Below are positions 22,953-34,379 of a DNA stretch of 64,000 nt, in pieces. Source of the stretch: Mixophyes australis (Eukaryota > Chordata > Amphibia > Anura > Limnodynastidae). Position 1 is the first letter of the stretch. The number at the start of each line of letters is the position of its first letter. The stretch covers positions 39,585,824-39,649,823 of the forward strand of contig JAVHZZ010000009.1 of NCBI GenBank assembly GCA_036250195.1, read 5' to 3'. The position numbers and the translations under genes are program-made. The notes under the pieces were generated by a model that did no database searches, was not told the DNA's origin, and worked only from the letters and a program-made list of their open reading frames with translations.

Positions 22953-23309
22953 AGCCTGTTTAGTTTGTACAGGGAGAGATGAATTGTTTTATTGGTGTGG
23001 GGGCCCAAACAAACCAATCATTTCAGCCACAGTTGTTTGGTAGACCCTGTCACTGAAATGATTGGTTTGTTATAGTGTGCATGTCCTATTTTAACAACAT
23101 AAGGGTGGGTGGGAGGGCCCAAGGACAATTCCATCTTGCAACTATTTTTTTGGCATTATGTGACCATTCAACAGTCGTTTGCCATGTTCAAAAAGTAAAA
23201 GAAAATGCCAACAAATTCAATAAATTAAATCAAAAGTTAAATTCCCTGTCATTATTTAAAACAAGAGGTTTTGACGTGCTAGAATTAGTGTAGTGTTAAG
23301 ATGTTATAA

Positions 23310-24000
23310 ACACTACACTTGGAACTTGGAGGAGGTATTGTGGCCCCGGTATCAAATTGGGTACCGGGGCCACCCCACTGCGCAGTCCAGATACTTGTTT
23401 GGTGGAATTCTGACCAGTTGAGGGTGTATTTATTTTATTGTGGCCCCGGTATCAAATTGGGTACCGGGGCCACCCCACTACGCAGTCCAGATACTTGTTT
23501 GGTGGAATTCTGACCAGTTGAGGGTGTATTTATTTTGTTGTGGCCCTGGTATCAAATTGGGTACCGGGGCCACCCCACTACGCAGTCCAGATACTTGTTT
23601 GGTGGAATTCTGACCAGTTGAGGGTTTTATTATTATATTGTGGGGACCACTCTATACCACACTACTAACTTGGAGGAGGTATTGTGGCCCCGGTATCAAA
23701 TTGGGTACCGGGGCCACCCCACTGCGCAGTCCAGATACTTGTTTGGTGGAATTCTGACCAGTTATGGGTGTATTTATTTTATTGTGGCCCCGGTATCAAA
23801 TTGGGTACCGGGACCACCCCACTACGCAGTCCAGATACTTGTTTGGTGGAATTCTGACCAGTTGAGGGTGTATTTATTTTGTTGTGGCCCTGGTATCAAA
23901 TTGGGTACCGGGGCCACCCCACTACACAGTCAAGATTCTTGTTTGGTGGAATTCTGACCAGTTGAGGGTTTTATTATTATATTGTGGGGACCATTCTATA
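23310..24000. repeat. Hairpin-bearing minisatellite, about 100-bp units
   Basis: Six units in two sets of three carry GTGGCCCCGGTA, a 10-base spacer and TACCGGGGCCAC, an inverted pair able to form a 12-bp hairpin. This is followed by CCACTACGCAGTCCAGATAC and TGGAATTCTGACCAGTTGAG. The two sets are separated by GTGGGGACCACTCTATACCACAC. Degraded copies lie at about 24360 and 24555. This array is the apparent source of the 78-bp array that follows. Confidence 0.85.
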
Positions 24001-24639
24001 CCACACTACCACTCTATACCACTCTATTTAATACTTTAATTCTATTTAATACTTTAATTGTATTACTAATTCCCATAAAGAGGAACTACAGCTTCTATTT
24101 AATACTTTAATTCTATTAGTAGTTACCATAAAGAGGAACAAATTAAACAAATTTTACCAAAAGTATAATATGACTTACAAACACTACACTTGAAAGATGG
24201 TGCCTTTAAATGAAAAAGTCAGTCTTCATTGCACGACTATGTGCAACAGGGACAGTTTTTTGGTTTACAAAGTCAACCAATAACACTTCGACCCTGTCTG
24301 TCTTTAACATACTTGATGGGATCTCAATGATGAATGGTCTGTACCATGGTTGGAGGAGGTATTGTGGCCCCGGTACCAAATTGGGTACCGGGGCCACTCC
24401 ACTATGCAGTCCAGATAGAGGTGTATCAGATATTAAACAACGTTGACTGTTGCTGCAAAATTTTTAAATAATATTGTGGGGAACACTACACTAGGCAGTC
24501 CATAAACTTTTTGAGTGGAATTCAGACCCGTGTAGGGTTTTTTAATAATATTGTGGCCCCGGTAAAAAATTGTGTACTGTGGCCACCCCACAACGCAGTC
24601 CAGAACCTTTTTTTTGGGAATTCAGACCCGTGGAGGGTT

Positions 24640-26410
24640 TTTTAATTATATTGTGGTGACCACTCCTCTACACAGTCCAGATACATTTATTGGTGTGAAT
24701 CATACAAGTTCAGGGTTTTTAATTTATATTGTGGTGACCCACTCCTCTACGCAGTCCAGGTACATTATTGGTGCGAATCATACAAGCTCAGGGTTTTTAA
24801 TTTATATTGTGGTGACCCACTCCTCTACGCAGTCCAGGTACATTATTGGTGCGAATCATACAAGCTCAGCGTTTTTAATTTATATTGTGGTGACCCACTC
24901 CTCTACGCAGTCCAGGTACATTATTGGTGCGAATCATACAAGTTCAGGGTTTTTAATTTATATTGTGGTGACCCACTCCTCTACGCAGTCCAGGTACATT
25001 ATTGGTGCGAATCATACAAGTTCAGGGTTTTTAATATATATTGTGGTGACCCACTCCTCTACGCAGTCCAGGTACATTATTGGTGCGAATCATACAAGTT
25101 CAGGGTTTTTAATTTATATTGTGGTGACCCACTCCTCCACGCAGTCCAGGTACATTATTCGGTGCGATTCATACCAGTTGATGGTTTTCTTATTATATAT
25201 ATTGTGGTGACCCACTCCTCTACGCAGTCCAGGTACATTATTCGGTGCGATTCATACCAGTTGATGGTTTTCTTATTATATATATTGTGGTGACCCACTC
25301 CTCTACGCAGTCCAGGTACATTATTGGTGCGAATCATACAAGTTCAGGGTTTTTAATTTATATTGTGGTGACCCACTCCTCTACGCAGTCCAGGTACATT
25401 ATTCGGTCCGATTCATACTAGTTGATGGTTTTCTTATTATATATATTGTGGTGACCCACTCCTCTACGCAGTCCAGGTACATTATTGGTGCGAATCATAC
25501 AAGTTCAGGGTTTTTAATTTATATTGTGGTGACCCACTCCTCTACGCAGTCCAGGTACATTATTGGTGCGAATCATACAAGTTCAGTGTTTTTAATTTAT
25601 ATTGTGGTGACCCACTCCTCTACGCAGTCCAGGTACATTATTGGTGCGAATCATACAAGTTCAGTGTTTTTAATTTATATTGTGGTGACCCACTCCTCTA
25701 CGCAGTCCAGGTACATTATTGGTGCGAATCATACAAGTTCAGGGTTTTTATTTTATATTGTGGTGACCCACTCCTCCACGCAGTCCAGATACATTTATTG
25801 GTGCATTTTATACAAGTTCAGGGTTTTTAATTTATATTGTGGTGACCCACTCCTCTACGCAGTCCAGGTACATTATTCGGTGCGATTCATACCAGTTGAT
25901 GGTTTTCTTATTATATATATTGTGGTGACCCACTCCTCTACGCAGTCCAGGTACATTATTGGTGCGAATCATACAAGTTCAGGGTTTTTAATTTATATTG
26001 TGGTGACCCACTCCTCTACGCAGTCCAGGTACATTATTCGGTGCGATTCATACCAGTTGATGGTTTTCTTATTATATATATTGTGGTGACCCACTCCTCT
26101 ACGCAGTCCAGGTACATTATTCGGTGCGATTCATACCAGTTGATGGTTTTCTTATTATATATATTGTGGTGACCCACTCCTCTACGCAGTCCAGGTACAT
26201 TATTGGTGCGAATCATACAAGTTCAGGGTTTTTAATTTATATTGTGGTGACCCACTCCTCTACGCAGTCCAGGTACATTATTGGTGCGAATCATACAAGT
26301 TCAGGGTTTTTAATTTTTATTGTGGTAACCCACTCCTCTACGCAGTCCAGGTACATTTTTTGGTGTGATTAAGACCAGTTGATGGTTTTCTTATTATATT
26401 GTGGGGACCA
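24640..26410. repeat. 78-bp satellite array, about 22 copies
   Basis: Units contain TTGTGGTGACCCACTCCTC, TACGCAGTCCAGGTACATTA and one of two tails: type A (GGTGCGAATCATACAAGTTCAG..TTTTTAATT) or type B (GGTGCGATTCATACCAGTTGATGG..TTCTTATTATAT). The types are interspersed, with B units in ones and twos. A unit of 78 bp (26 codons) without stops in one frame creates long artificial open frames. The shared GCAGTCCAG word and tail show descent from the 100-bp hairpin units minus the hairpin. Confidence 0.9.
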
Positions 26411-26726
26411 CTCCACTACGCAGTCCAGAAAGATACCTCGTTGCAACGTTTTGGACTAATAACTATATTGTGAGGTGTTCAGAATACACGGTAAATTAGT
26501 GGAAATGCTTGTTATTGAATGTTATTGAGGTTAATAATAGCGCAGGAGTGAAAATAAGCCCAAAAACTTGATTTTTGAACTTTTTATGCTTTTTTCAAAA
26601 ACAATCTGAATCCAAAACCTTTCGGCAGGTGTTTTGCGAAACAAATCCGAACCCAAAACATTGCGGAAATCCGAATCCAAAACACAAAACACGAGACAAC
26701 AAAAGTCGCCGGTGCACATCTCTAAT

Positions 26727-26875
26727 ATATACTCGTGTATAAGCCGAGTTTTTGAGCACATTTTTAATGCTGAAAAAGCCCCACCCCCCTCATCTTATAC
26801 TTGAGTAAATAAGTTTTCCCAGTATTCTGTGGACCTCGGCTTATATTCGGGTTGGCCTATACTCAAGTATATATA

Positions 26876-26880
<5 letters not shown>
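26727..26880. mobile_element. Small MITE-like inverted repeat
   Basis: Inverted termini TATACTCGTGTATAAGCCGAG on the left and CTCGGCTTATATTCGG...TATACTCAAGTATAT on the right enclose about 80 bases. hAT 3 inserted at its left tip, whose bases formed the ATATATAC duplication. It is followed by an (AT)n run to about 26925. Confidence 0.6.
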
Positions 26881-26925
<45 letters not shown>

Positions 26926-26929
<4 letters not shown>

Positions 26930-27420
26930 CTCACAAATACTGGGCAGAGTGGTGAATGTCAGATGACAGGCTTCCTGTCTTGTATGCCTTAAAATCCCAG
27001 GGAGATTGTTTTTTGTGGGAAGGAGCTTCCAGTTGGTAAGGGTCTCTGCGGTATAAATGGAAAGAGAAGCCCAGTTCTGGTTTTCCAACCAGCTAATAAA
27101 AGGCTGCTAGACAGTTTTCTCACTCTCTCTCAGACCTGGGGAGGACACTGGATGCCTCCTGAGAGACACTGCAAATGGTGACCAGTAATTTCTGTATTTT
27201 TTATGCTTGTGGGACACAAGAGAGAGAGTGTTCCTTTTTGCTAAATTTGAAGCCAGAGAGGCAAGGATTTTGATTCTGCCTCTTTATTTTTACGCCTGGA
27301 GAATAAATATAGCTGAGACTAGTTGAACCAAAACACTGGACTGTTGTGATTTATCCGGCTGAAACATGTGACGAGCAACCTTCTAAGCCAGGAGATGGTA
27401 CCCAAACCAGAATTTATTAC
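26926..27420. repeat. Possible solo LTR or LTR-like repeat
   Basis: Between two AT microsatellites lies a block with a possible promoter word (GGTATAAATGG, about 27048-27060) followed by AATAAAAGG (27093) and a TGGTGACCAG word. This promoter-then-poly(A) spacing resembles an LTR, but no second copy, duplication or coding sequence is present, so the class is uncertain. Confidence 0.3.
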
Positions 27421-27449
27421 TATATTTATATATATATATATATACATTA

Positions 27450-28828
27450 AACCCGGCTGTGGTGTGGACCATAAAGCTAGATGCAAATATATGTGAAAGG
27501 GTTTCCTGCACTTGAGAGTACCTGAAGCGACATCATCATTGCCACACTGAGAATATGATATATAAAGTACATAATGTATACATGTATCATACCACAGAAA
27601 AGTTCCGGAACATTGTGTCATCAGAAATTGAGAACATTGTTACCTCAGCCACTGAAAACTCCTATGAAACTTTCATCACAGGGGAAGCTTTAGCTGATGA
27701 CTCAATTTATACAAAGTAACTTACCCAAAGTTTAATTGGAATATCAAGGAATAAAGACAAGGGATTAATAGCATGAAACATTTTTCAGGAAAATCATTTT
27801 CAATTATCATCAACAGGATTTTCCTGAAACATGTTGGGCCTGATTCATTGAGGATCGTAAATGGCAATACGTTGCATATAATTTGCACAATTACTCTGCA
27901 CATGCTCAGGTACATTCTCCTGCCTGTGTGTGAACAGCTAGGCACCGTCATAAACCTGATTGCCTGGATATGGATGATTATTGAGATTGGTTGACAGAAT
28001 TGAATTTACTAAAAGTCAGCCGGTTTAGTATGATATAGAAGGGATCTGCGGTTGACATGCCTATGCCCACATGTGGCCTGAGAACTAATCAGTGATGAGG
28101 ACTTTGAAAAGTCTCATTCACTTGCAAACATGAGAGCAGCAATGTTCTCTCGATCAGAACTGCAGGTACTTACTAGTACAATGGACCATTGTTTTGGTCC
28201 CGCAGCTCAGTACATTTCCAATGAGGAAAGAAACAATGCCTATAGGGCTATAAAGCTGTGTCTGTGGTAAAGGTTTGGCCGCAGACACAGCATAGTCCAG
28301 AGAAATACAAAGAGATCACATTTGTTAAATGATAGTACATGGTACATGATAGTATGTGGATAAAGAAAATGGAAGTTGCTCAAATCAATTTATAGGCTAT
28401 ATCAGGTGCATGAAAGGGTGGGGTTATCCTAAAAGGAACAAACACAGACAAATACCCCCAGCACACTGCTATAGCCAGCAACAGATCTGCTATTTCTACT
28501 GTAGATAAAAATGCAAAAGTCTTAGTTGCACACATTTGCAAATGTATGTTGAAGCCACCCACCACTCCACGGTGATTTTGCTAATAGGGTGGTCCTACTC
28601 TAAACAATGAGAGTCCCATATGGGACTCTCAGGAGCAGATTTGAAAAGACGTATTTTGATGTTTTGATGAATATGTCCACTCTGTTTTAAAAGACAAGAC
28701 ACTGCAGTATACATCCAACACATATGTGGAATATAACGTCACAAACGAAAAATGAACTATTCAATTAATAATATATAATTAAATGCCAAACAGTTGATAT
28801 TCTCTCTCTGCACATTCCCTTTCTATCG
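27450..28828. other. Unclassified stretch
   Basis: No gene recognised. It contains a 24-bp perfect palindrome at 28608-28631. A GGGCCTGATTCATTGAGG-type start near 27836 may belong to a dispersed repeat. Confidence 0.35.
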
Positions 28829-28836
28829 CCCTAAAG

Positions 28837-31196
28837 CAGGGCCGGACTGGGACTAAAAATCAGCCCTGGCATTTAAAGCACACAGGCCCACCTCTGTTGA
28901 TAAGCTGGAAAAAAAAATGTGTGCCGCAGTAGAGTGGCGGTGCCGCCAAAGGCGTAGCTACATTATGTTGGGGGCGTGGTCAAAATGGTGCGTTGATACA
29001 TACATTATAATAAAACATTACATTTATCAGACCCTCCCCATCCACATTACGCCACCCCCCCAGATACATTATGACACCCCCAGCCCACTGTACTTATCTA
29101 TGCTTCTGATGCTGCTGACATTCCTGTAGAGTGAGCAGGGAAGCTCTTAGTCTCATGAGATTAATAAATCTCGTGAGACTTAGAGCTCCGCTGCTTGCTC
29201 TGCAGGCTGTGCCCTGTCCGGGACGGAGCACAGATCCTCCTGCTGACCAACTGAATTAAGGCTCGGGGGGCCCGGGCACTTAAGTCAGGGGGGCTCCTAT
29301 GATGCAATTTGGCTATTAGACAAATTTTTGACAAATACAAAGGCAATACAGTGTGCACTACTGTTAGGTGCACGCAGTTCTGCCTTAACAAGCAGTACAG
29401 TGTGAAGCAGGACATATCTCCCAACTGTCCTTGTAGTCAGACCAAATCCTGACTAAGTGGGACAGTAACCCATCAAATTCAGAACAGTTGGCAGACTGTC
29501 CTGGTCTCTCCTACATGTCTTGTCATGGTCACCACTTGTGGCTGCTGGTGTCTTTAGATCAGTTGCTGCTTGTCTGGATCCTGGAATGTTGGATGCCCTA
29601 TTTGGAGAAAAAAATGAGCAGATGAAATTTAGCCCTGGTGTTAAATCAATATAGCATCCATGTTTTAAAATTAGGCCTCACTGCAGCCACAACATTAAAG
29701 TACTAGTATTCACATTTGATAAATACATCTATTTTCCTCCAACTAGCCCTGACATTAAATAGTATTCCCATTTAATAAATAAAACTATTTCCCTCTCTCC
29801 AAAGCACCCCAGCATTAAATTAAAAATCCAATCACCCCATCTGAAATTGATAGACCCCACTATTAAATTGCCCCATCTTCACCCCACAAACAGAATAGCA
29901 CCCAATAATTAGCCCCCACCTGCAATTCCCTATTAGATTAACAGCCTACCTCCCACATTATATTAAGAGCTACCCATACACACATTATGGTCATACACCG
30001 GCCCACACACACATACTATAGTTATACTGTTACACACATACACACTATAATCATAACCTGTCACACACACATACTATAGTTATACTGTTACACACATACA
30101 CACTATAATCATAAAGGTCATTCTTTGGATATTTTTTTGGGGGGTTATCTTTTTGGTAATTTGTATTCATTGTCATTCAGAGCTTGATTTATATATTTTT
30201 TAACTTTGTCGATCCCATTTTTATTGGCGCCTGTCAGTAAATTCTGTGTTATTTTTTGTTACACTATAATCATACCCTGTCACACAAATAGATAGATACC
30301 CTGTCACACAAATAAATAGATACCCTGTCAAACAAATAAATAGATACCCTGTCACACAAATAGATACCCTGTCACACAAATAAATAGATACCCTGTCACA
30401 CAAATAAATAGATACCCTGTCACACACATATAGATCCCCAGTCACACATATAGATCCCCAGTCACACATATAGATCCCCAGTCACACATATAGATCCCCT
30501 GTCCACATATAGCTCCCCTGTCCACATATAGCTCCCCTGTCACACATATAGCTCCCCTGTCACACATATAGCTCCCCTGTCACACATATAGCTCCCCTGT
30601 CCACATATAGCTCCCCTGTCACACATATAGCTCCCCTGTCACACATATAGCTCCCCTGTCCACATATAGCTTCCCTGTCCACATATAGCTTCCCTGTCAC
30701 ACATATAGCTCCCCTGTCACACATATAGCTCCCCTGTCACACATATAGCTCCCCTGTCACACATATAGCTCCCCTGTTCACATATAGCTCCCCTGTCACA
30801 CATATAGCTCCCCTGTCACACATATAGCTCCCCTGTCACACATATAGCTTCCCTGTCCACATATAGCTCCCCTGTCACACAAACTACCCCCTCCCTCTTA
30901 CCTTGTGCGCTCCGCAGCGCGCTGTACAGTCTCTCCTAACACATGGGACGGCACCTATCACATGGTGCTCATCCCATGTGACATCTCAAGAGCCATTCAT
31001 AGAAGAGAGGGGAGGAGCGACCACACCAGGAAGTAAGTGTAGTGCCGACCCCACTGCTCAGCACACAGACTATCATGCTGAATTCTAGCATGACAGTCTG
31101 TGTGCTGAGCGATGGGGCCGGCCAGCTAGTAACCGGCCCATCTGGCCATCGGCCCTTCTGGCATTTGCCAGAAGTGCCAGATGGCCAGTCCGGCCC
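28837..31196. mobile_element. hAT-like non-autonomous element (2.4 kb)
   Basis: The left end CAGGGCCGGACTGG is matched inverted by CCAGTCCGGCCC at 31185-31196, where the last two bases expected of the terminus are missing. The left flank is CCCTAAAG (28829-28836). Its inverse CTTTAGGG occurs not beside the right end but 252 bp further on, at the centre of a palindrome. No transposase is present. The interior holds a GC-rich inner pair of short inverted words (29140-29175) and a long minisatellite. Confidence 0.75.
30000..30885. repeat. Minisatellite, about 20-24-bp units
   Basis: Three successive zones: ATAGATACCCTGTCACACAA units (about 30280-30425), CACATATAGATCCCCAGT units (30426-30498) and CACATATAGCTCCCCTGT units with or without an extra CA (30499-30882, roughly 19 copies). 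The zones share the CCTGTCACACA word and look like one array that changed its unit over time. A duplicated CACACTATAATCATA stretch lies at its left edge. Confidence 0.85.
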
Positions 31197-31715
31197 AGTA
31201 TCGTTTATGCAAACATGGACTTTGAGGCCAGAAGGCGTGTAACCTCTCTGACAATGTTAAGTTAGCGCCTTGGATTCTGGGCAGGTTGGCCATCCTTATG
31301 TTTGTTTGCTAACCATAAGCTGGTTAGCTGACCTTGCATTTACATTCGTTGCCACCATCATTTATACAGATAAATCTGTGACCTTAGTGTGCCAAAATTC
31401 AAACTTGTGTATGTGTCTTATTTCAGGTATGAAGTAGTTATATATTTACTTTAGGGCCTAAAGTAAATATATAACTACTTCATACCTGAAATAAGACACA
31501 TACACAAGTTTGAATTTTGGCACACTAAGGTCACAGATTTATCTGTATAAATGATGGTGGCAACGAATGTAAATGCAAGGTCAGCTAACCAGCTTATGGT
31601 TAGCAAACAAACATAAGGATGGCCAACCTGCCCAGAATCCAAGGCGCTAACTTAACATTGTCAGAGAGGTTACACGCCTTCTGGCCTCAAAGTCCATGTT
31701 TGCATAAACGATACT
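31197..31715. repeat. 519-bp near-perfect palindrome, 1-nt centre
   Basis: Arms 31197-31455 and 31457-31715 are exact reverse complements by eye, 259 bp each, around a single G at 31456. The centre reads CTTTAGG-G-CCTAAAG, and its left half plus the G is the inverse of the 8-bp target duplication of the element immediately to the left. The left arm starts directly at that element's trimmed terminus. It contains no coding sequence. An assembly or fold-back read artefact is possible. Confidence 0.9.
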
Positions 31716-32399
31716 CAGAGCATTCGCCTAAAAGACCCTAACAGAAATATAGATTGCAGGGGGAAGAATCCTGTGGCCAAATATAAACTCTTGTGCCATG
31801 TATTAGCCACTGACTGCACCGCTTTCCCGCCGACTGTGCCTTATCTGAATTGGGAAAAAGAAGGTTAGAAACACAAAACCACACAAAATTAACATAAATA
31901 TTGTGACAGGATGAGAGGGAGGGATTTCCTCAGGTAAAAGAGAGAAAATGTCTTGTCTTTCGATTCTATAATGGCTTGTTTCGCCACTCCCCTTGGAGCC
32001 TATTGGATATTTCAAAATTAGCCAGGAAAATTTTTAACCCATGAAGGTAAGTGCAATGTAAACCTAGAGCCCTGGTATATAAGTGCATTCATCCCCATGC
32101 AGCTCTTCAATTATAATAATGATAAACATTAAAAAGATAAAGTGTTTTTGTTCATAAAATACATTTATTAGTATGTTATTAATGTGTACTGGGCATAAAA
32201 TACATTTTTACAGTTGGTTCTATTTGCAAACACATACTCTAACTTACATACACAGCCGTCATCAGTAGTAACTGGCACTTAAACCAGACCTGTGGCTGGT
32301 GCAAGTGATATGACTGAGAACCCTAAGACCTCTACAGTCTGGACCTCAATTGAGGTGTAATCTGATAAGGTTGAGTCCATCTCCTCTCTTCTCAGAGTT
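31716..32399. other. Unclassified stretch
   Basis: No gene or named repeat is recognised. Confidence 0.35.
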
Positions 32400-32905
32400 C
32401 TTCGGCCTAAATCATTATTTGGCCACCCAATAGTTACACTATCTACTAAACCTTAACAATTCCCTTGTTTCACTCATCATAATCCCAATATTCAACAGCC
32501 CGAAATTCAAACTAGGACAGATACCTCAATCTTATAGGCCCTGGTTGCCAGGTGGAATTAAATATCTAAATTATCTTGTTTGCTGTCCAATATACCCAGC
32601 TTTCTCAGAACTACTATCACAATTTGCCATTCCTAACAAAAAATACCATTATTATCTTCAACTTATAAACTTTAACAGCACAGTCAACAATTACCAATAC
32701 AGTGGTCCATTTAAGATAGTTGAAGCCCTTTACTTGAGACATGTTTCCACAAAAGGCTTAATTTCAACATTATGCACTGAACTAGTAGAGCTTGGGGGCC
32801 CACTGAAAGATCTGCAGGAAATAACCTTGGAGATTGACCTAGGGGAAGCCATCAATGACAAAGAGTGTACTGTGTACTATGTACCATCAATTCTACTTAA
32901 ATGAA
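32400..32905 (+). pseudogene. L1/Tx1-like LINE ORF2 C-terminal fragment
   Basis: A 119-codon frame (32545-32904) follows the pattern of the end of L1-clade ORF2: PGGIKYLNYL, then YHYYLQLINF and a KGLISTLCTEL segment. These correspond to the KGI.YL.DL, F.YLQLRHF and final helical blocks. Upstream to about 32400 the similarity continues through stops. No 3' tail was found. The match is by pattern only. Confidence 0.5.
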
Positions 32906-33910
32906 CCATAATGTCTTAGATGGTTGCTGTCATTTTTTTTCTCCACAATTGTGGCAGTGCCCAAAATTGATACCTTTTTGGGGAGATACTAAATGTATAA
33001 TTGAACCGGTTCCTCTTTAATTTCCCCAATTCCTAGCTCAGTTATTTCTGCTTTTATAGTTCCATTGTAGTTTTCTGTGTAGCTAAAGCAGCACACTTCA
33101 TTGCGCATTCTTCTTTCTGTAAATTGATGTTATTGTTGCCGTTAATTACCCACACCGTTTACTAACTAACTTTTCACAGTTTTAATAACTGCTTTTAATA
33201 CTCACTTTTTTAATGTTTGCTCTGATTCTCTTTAGCCATCTTTGCTCCTTGTTCTTTAAGTCAGACCACCTTTTATGAATCTGGAACTTTTTTTTGTTTT
33301 ACAGAGTTAATCTCTAAGCAGGTTTATGAGCTTCTGCATAATTAGTTCCTTTCGGTGGATGACTTTTCGATATTTTTGCTTTTGACAGTCATAGTCGTGC
33401 TGGTCCAGCAATCTCGCATTCATCACCATCTTGCTTGGTATCATTGGCTTGGCTCTTTAAATGTCCTCCAATTGAATCACTTCTTCTCCATCTCCATCCC
33501 CCTTCACTCCTCCATCACTTCTGCCGCTTCTGCCACTTCTGTCTTTCACCTGTTCACTCGCCATCTTATCACGTATCACTGTCGACACACTGGCTCCTCA
33601 ATAATTTTATAGATGCAGACATGGGCATTCACAGTTGGTATGAACCAATTATGGCAGCTATAGCTGCAGAGTTAAGCTTTGTGGGTGAAATTAAATTTGT
33701 CTATAATACCCTTCTGTTTTCCGCTGTGTTTAAATAATCTTTGGCGTAAATGTTCCTTAGCATACAAATGGATATAACGATTTCTTTACCTGATTTCATC
33801 GATATTATAGCAAGGTATGCACTTTATAGCATGAGACTTGCTGTAATTTTTGTTTTGGGGTGTGTATGTAATTATAAGAAAACGTGTTTTTTTTTAGGAA
33901 AACATTTAAG
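32906..33910. other. Unclassified stretch, possibly 5' end of the Harbinger element
   Basis: No coding sequence is recognised. The left terminus of the PIF/Harbinger element must lie here but I could not find inverted repeats or the 3-bp TTA/TAA duplication with confidence. Confidence 0.35.
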
Positions 33911-34346
33911 ATGGAATCTGACAAAAGTGTAGAGCTCTTGAAGGACTTCATTGAGGCCTACAGATCCCATATCTGCTTGTGGAAAACTAAATCAAAAGAG
34001 TACTCCAACAGGTAGTAGAGGACCTTGGCTTTGGATGAAATGGTGAAAATGTGCCTTCCCCATTTTCCCAGGGCAACTGTAGAGCGAGCCAAGGGGAAGA
34101 TGCAGAACCTGAGGACTGTCTTCAGAAAAGAACTCAATAAGATTGAGGCCTCCAAAAAAGGGGCCAGGGGCAATGCCCACGTTGTGGTATTTTGAGATCC
34201 TGCATTTCACTTGTGATGAAGAAATAGCAAGACAGTTTACCTGCAACATGGAGATAGAGAGTAGTTCCTCACCTGAAGTTCCACAAACAGACAACATACC
34301 AGCAATTGGCACAGCAAGTAAAACACACAACATTGTTAATGTGTAA
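33911..34346 (+). pseudogene. PIF/Harbinger MADF/Myb-like protein, broken
   Basis: Starting at the ATG, the frame gives an MADF-type DNA-binding domain: ELLKDFIEAYRS, LWKTKSKEYSNR, then after two in-frame TAG codons and a shift MCLPHFPRATVE and KMQNLRTVFRKELNKIEAS, followed by LWYFEILHFT. In PIF/Harbinger elements this second protein helps carry the transposase into the nucleus and onto the termini. It faces the transposase tail to tail. Dead because of stops and frameshifts. Confidence 0.75.
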
Positions 34347-34379
34347 AATATTTATTTATTTACATTTAGCTGACAATTA

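Larger units (their letters stand above)
20076..26724. mobile_element. hAT DNA transposon 3 (6.6 kb, array-rich)
   Basis: The element begins TAGAGATT and ends ACATCTCTA, with an exact 8-bp duplication ATATATAC at 20068-20075 and 26725-26732. The left end is GC-rich (CCGAGCCCACCCGAACC) and the right end is rich in CCGAATCC/AAAACAC motifs, matching hATs 1 and 2. It carries plus-strand transposase remnants at 21591-22300 and 22680-22952. Around 4 kb of its length is tandem arrays. The intact duplication and clear ends point to a fairly recent insertion, but without a full transposase it is non-autonomous. Confidence 0.9.

Noticed and set aside
24572..26372. Open frames of about 212 codons with a repeated THSSTQSRYIIGANHTSSG-like protein
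   Set aside because: The unit length is 78 bp, a multiple of three without stops in that frame, so openness follows from the tandem array. The opposite strand is also partly open and no start context or domain is present.
30265..30885. CRISPR-like regular short repeats
   Set aside because: Units are contiguous with no unique spacers, and the context is a vertebrate transposon. It is a minisatellite.
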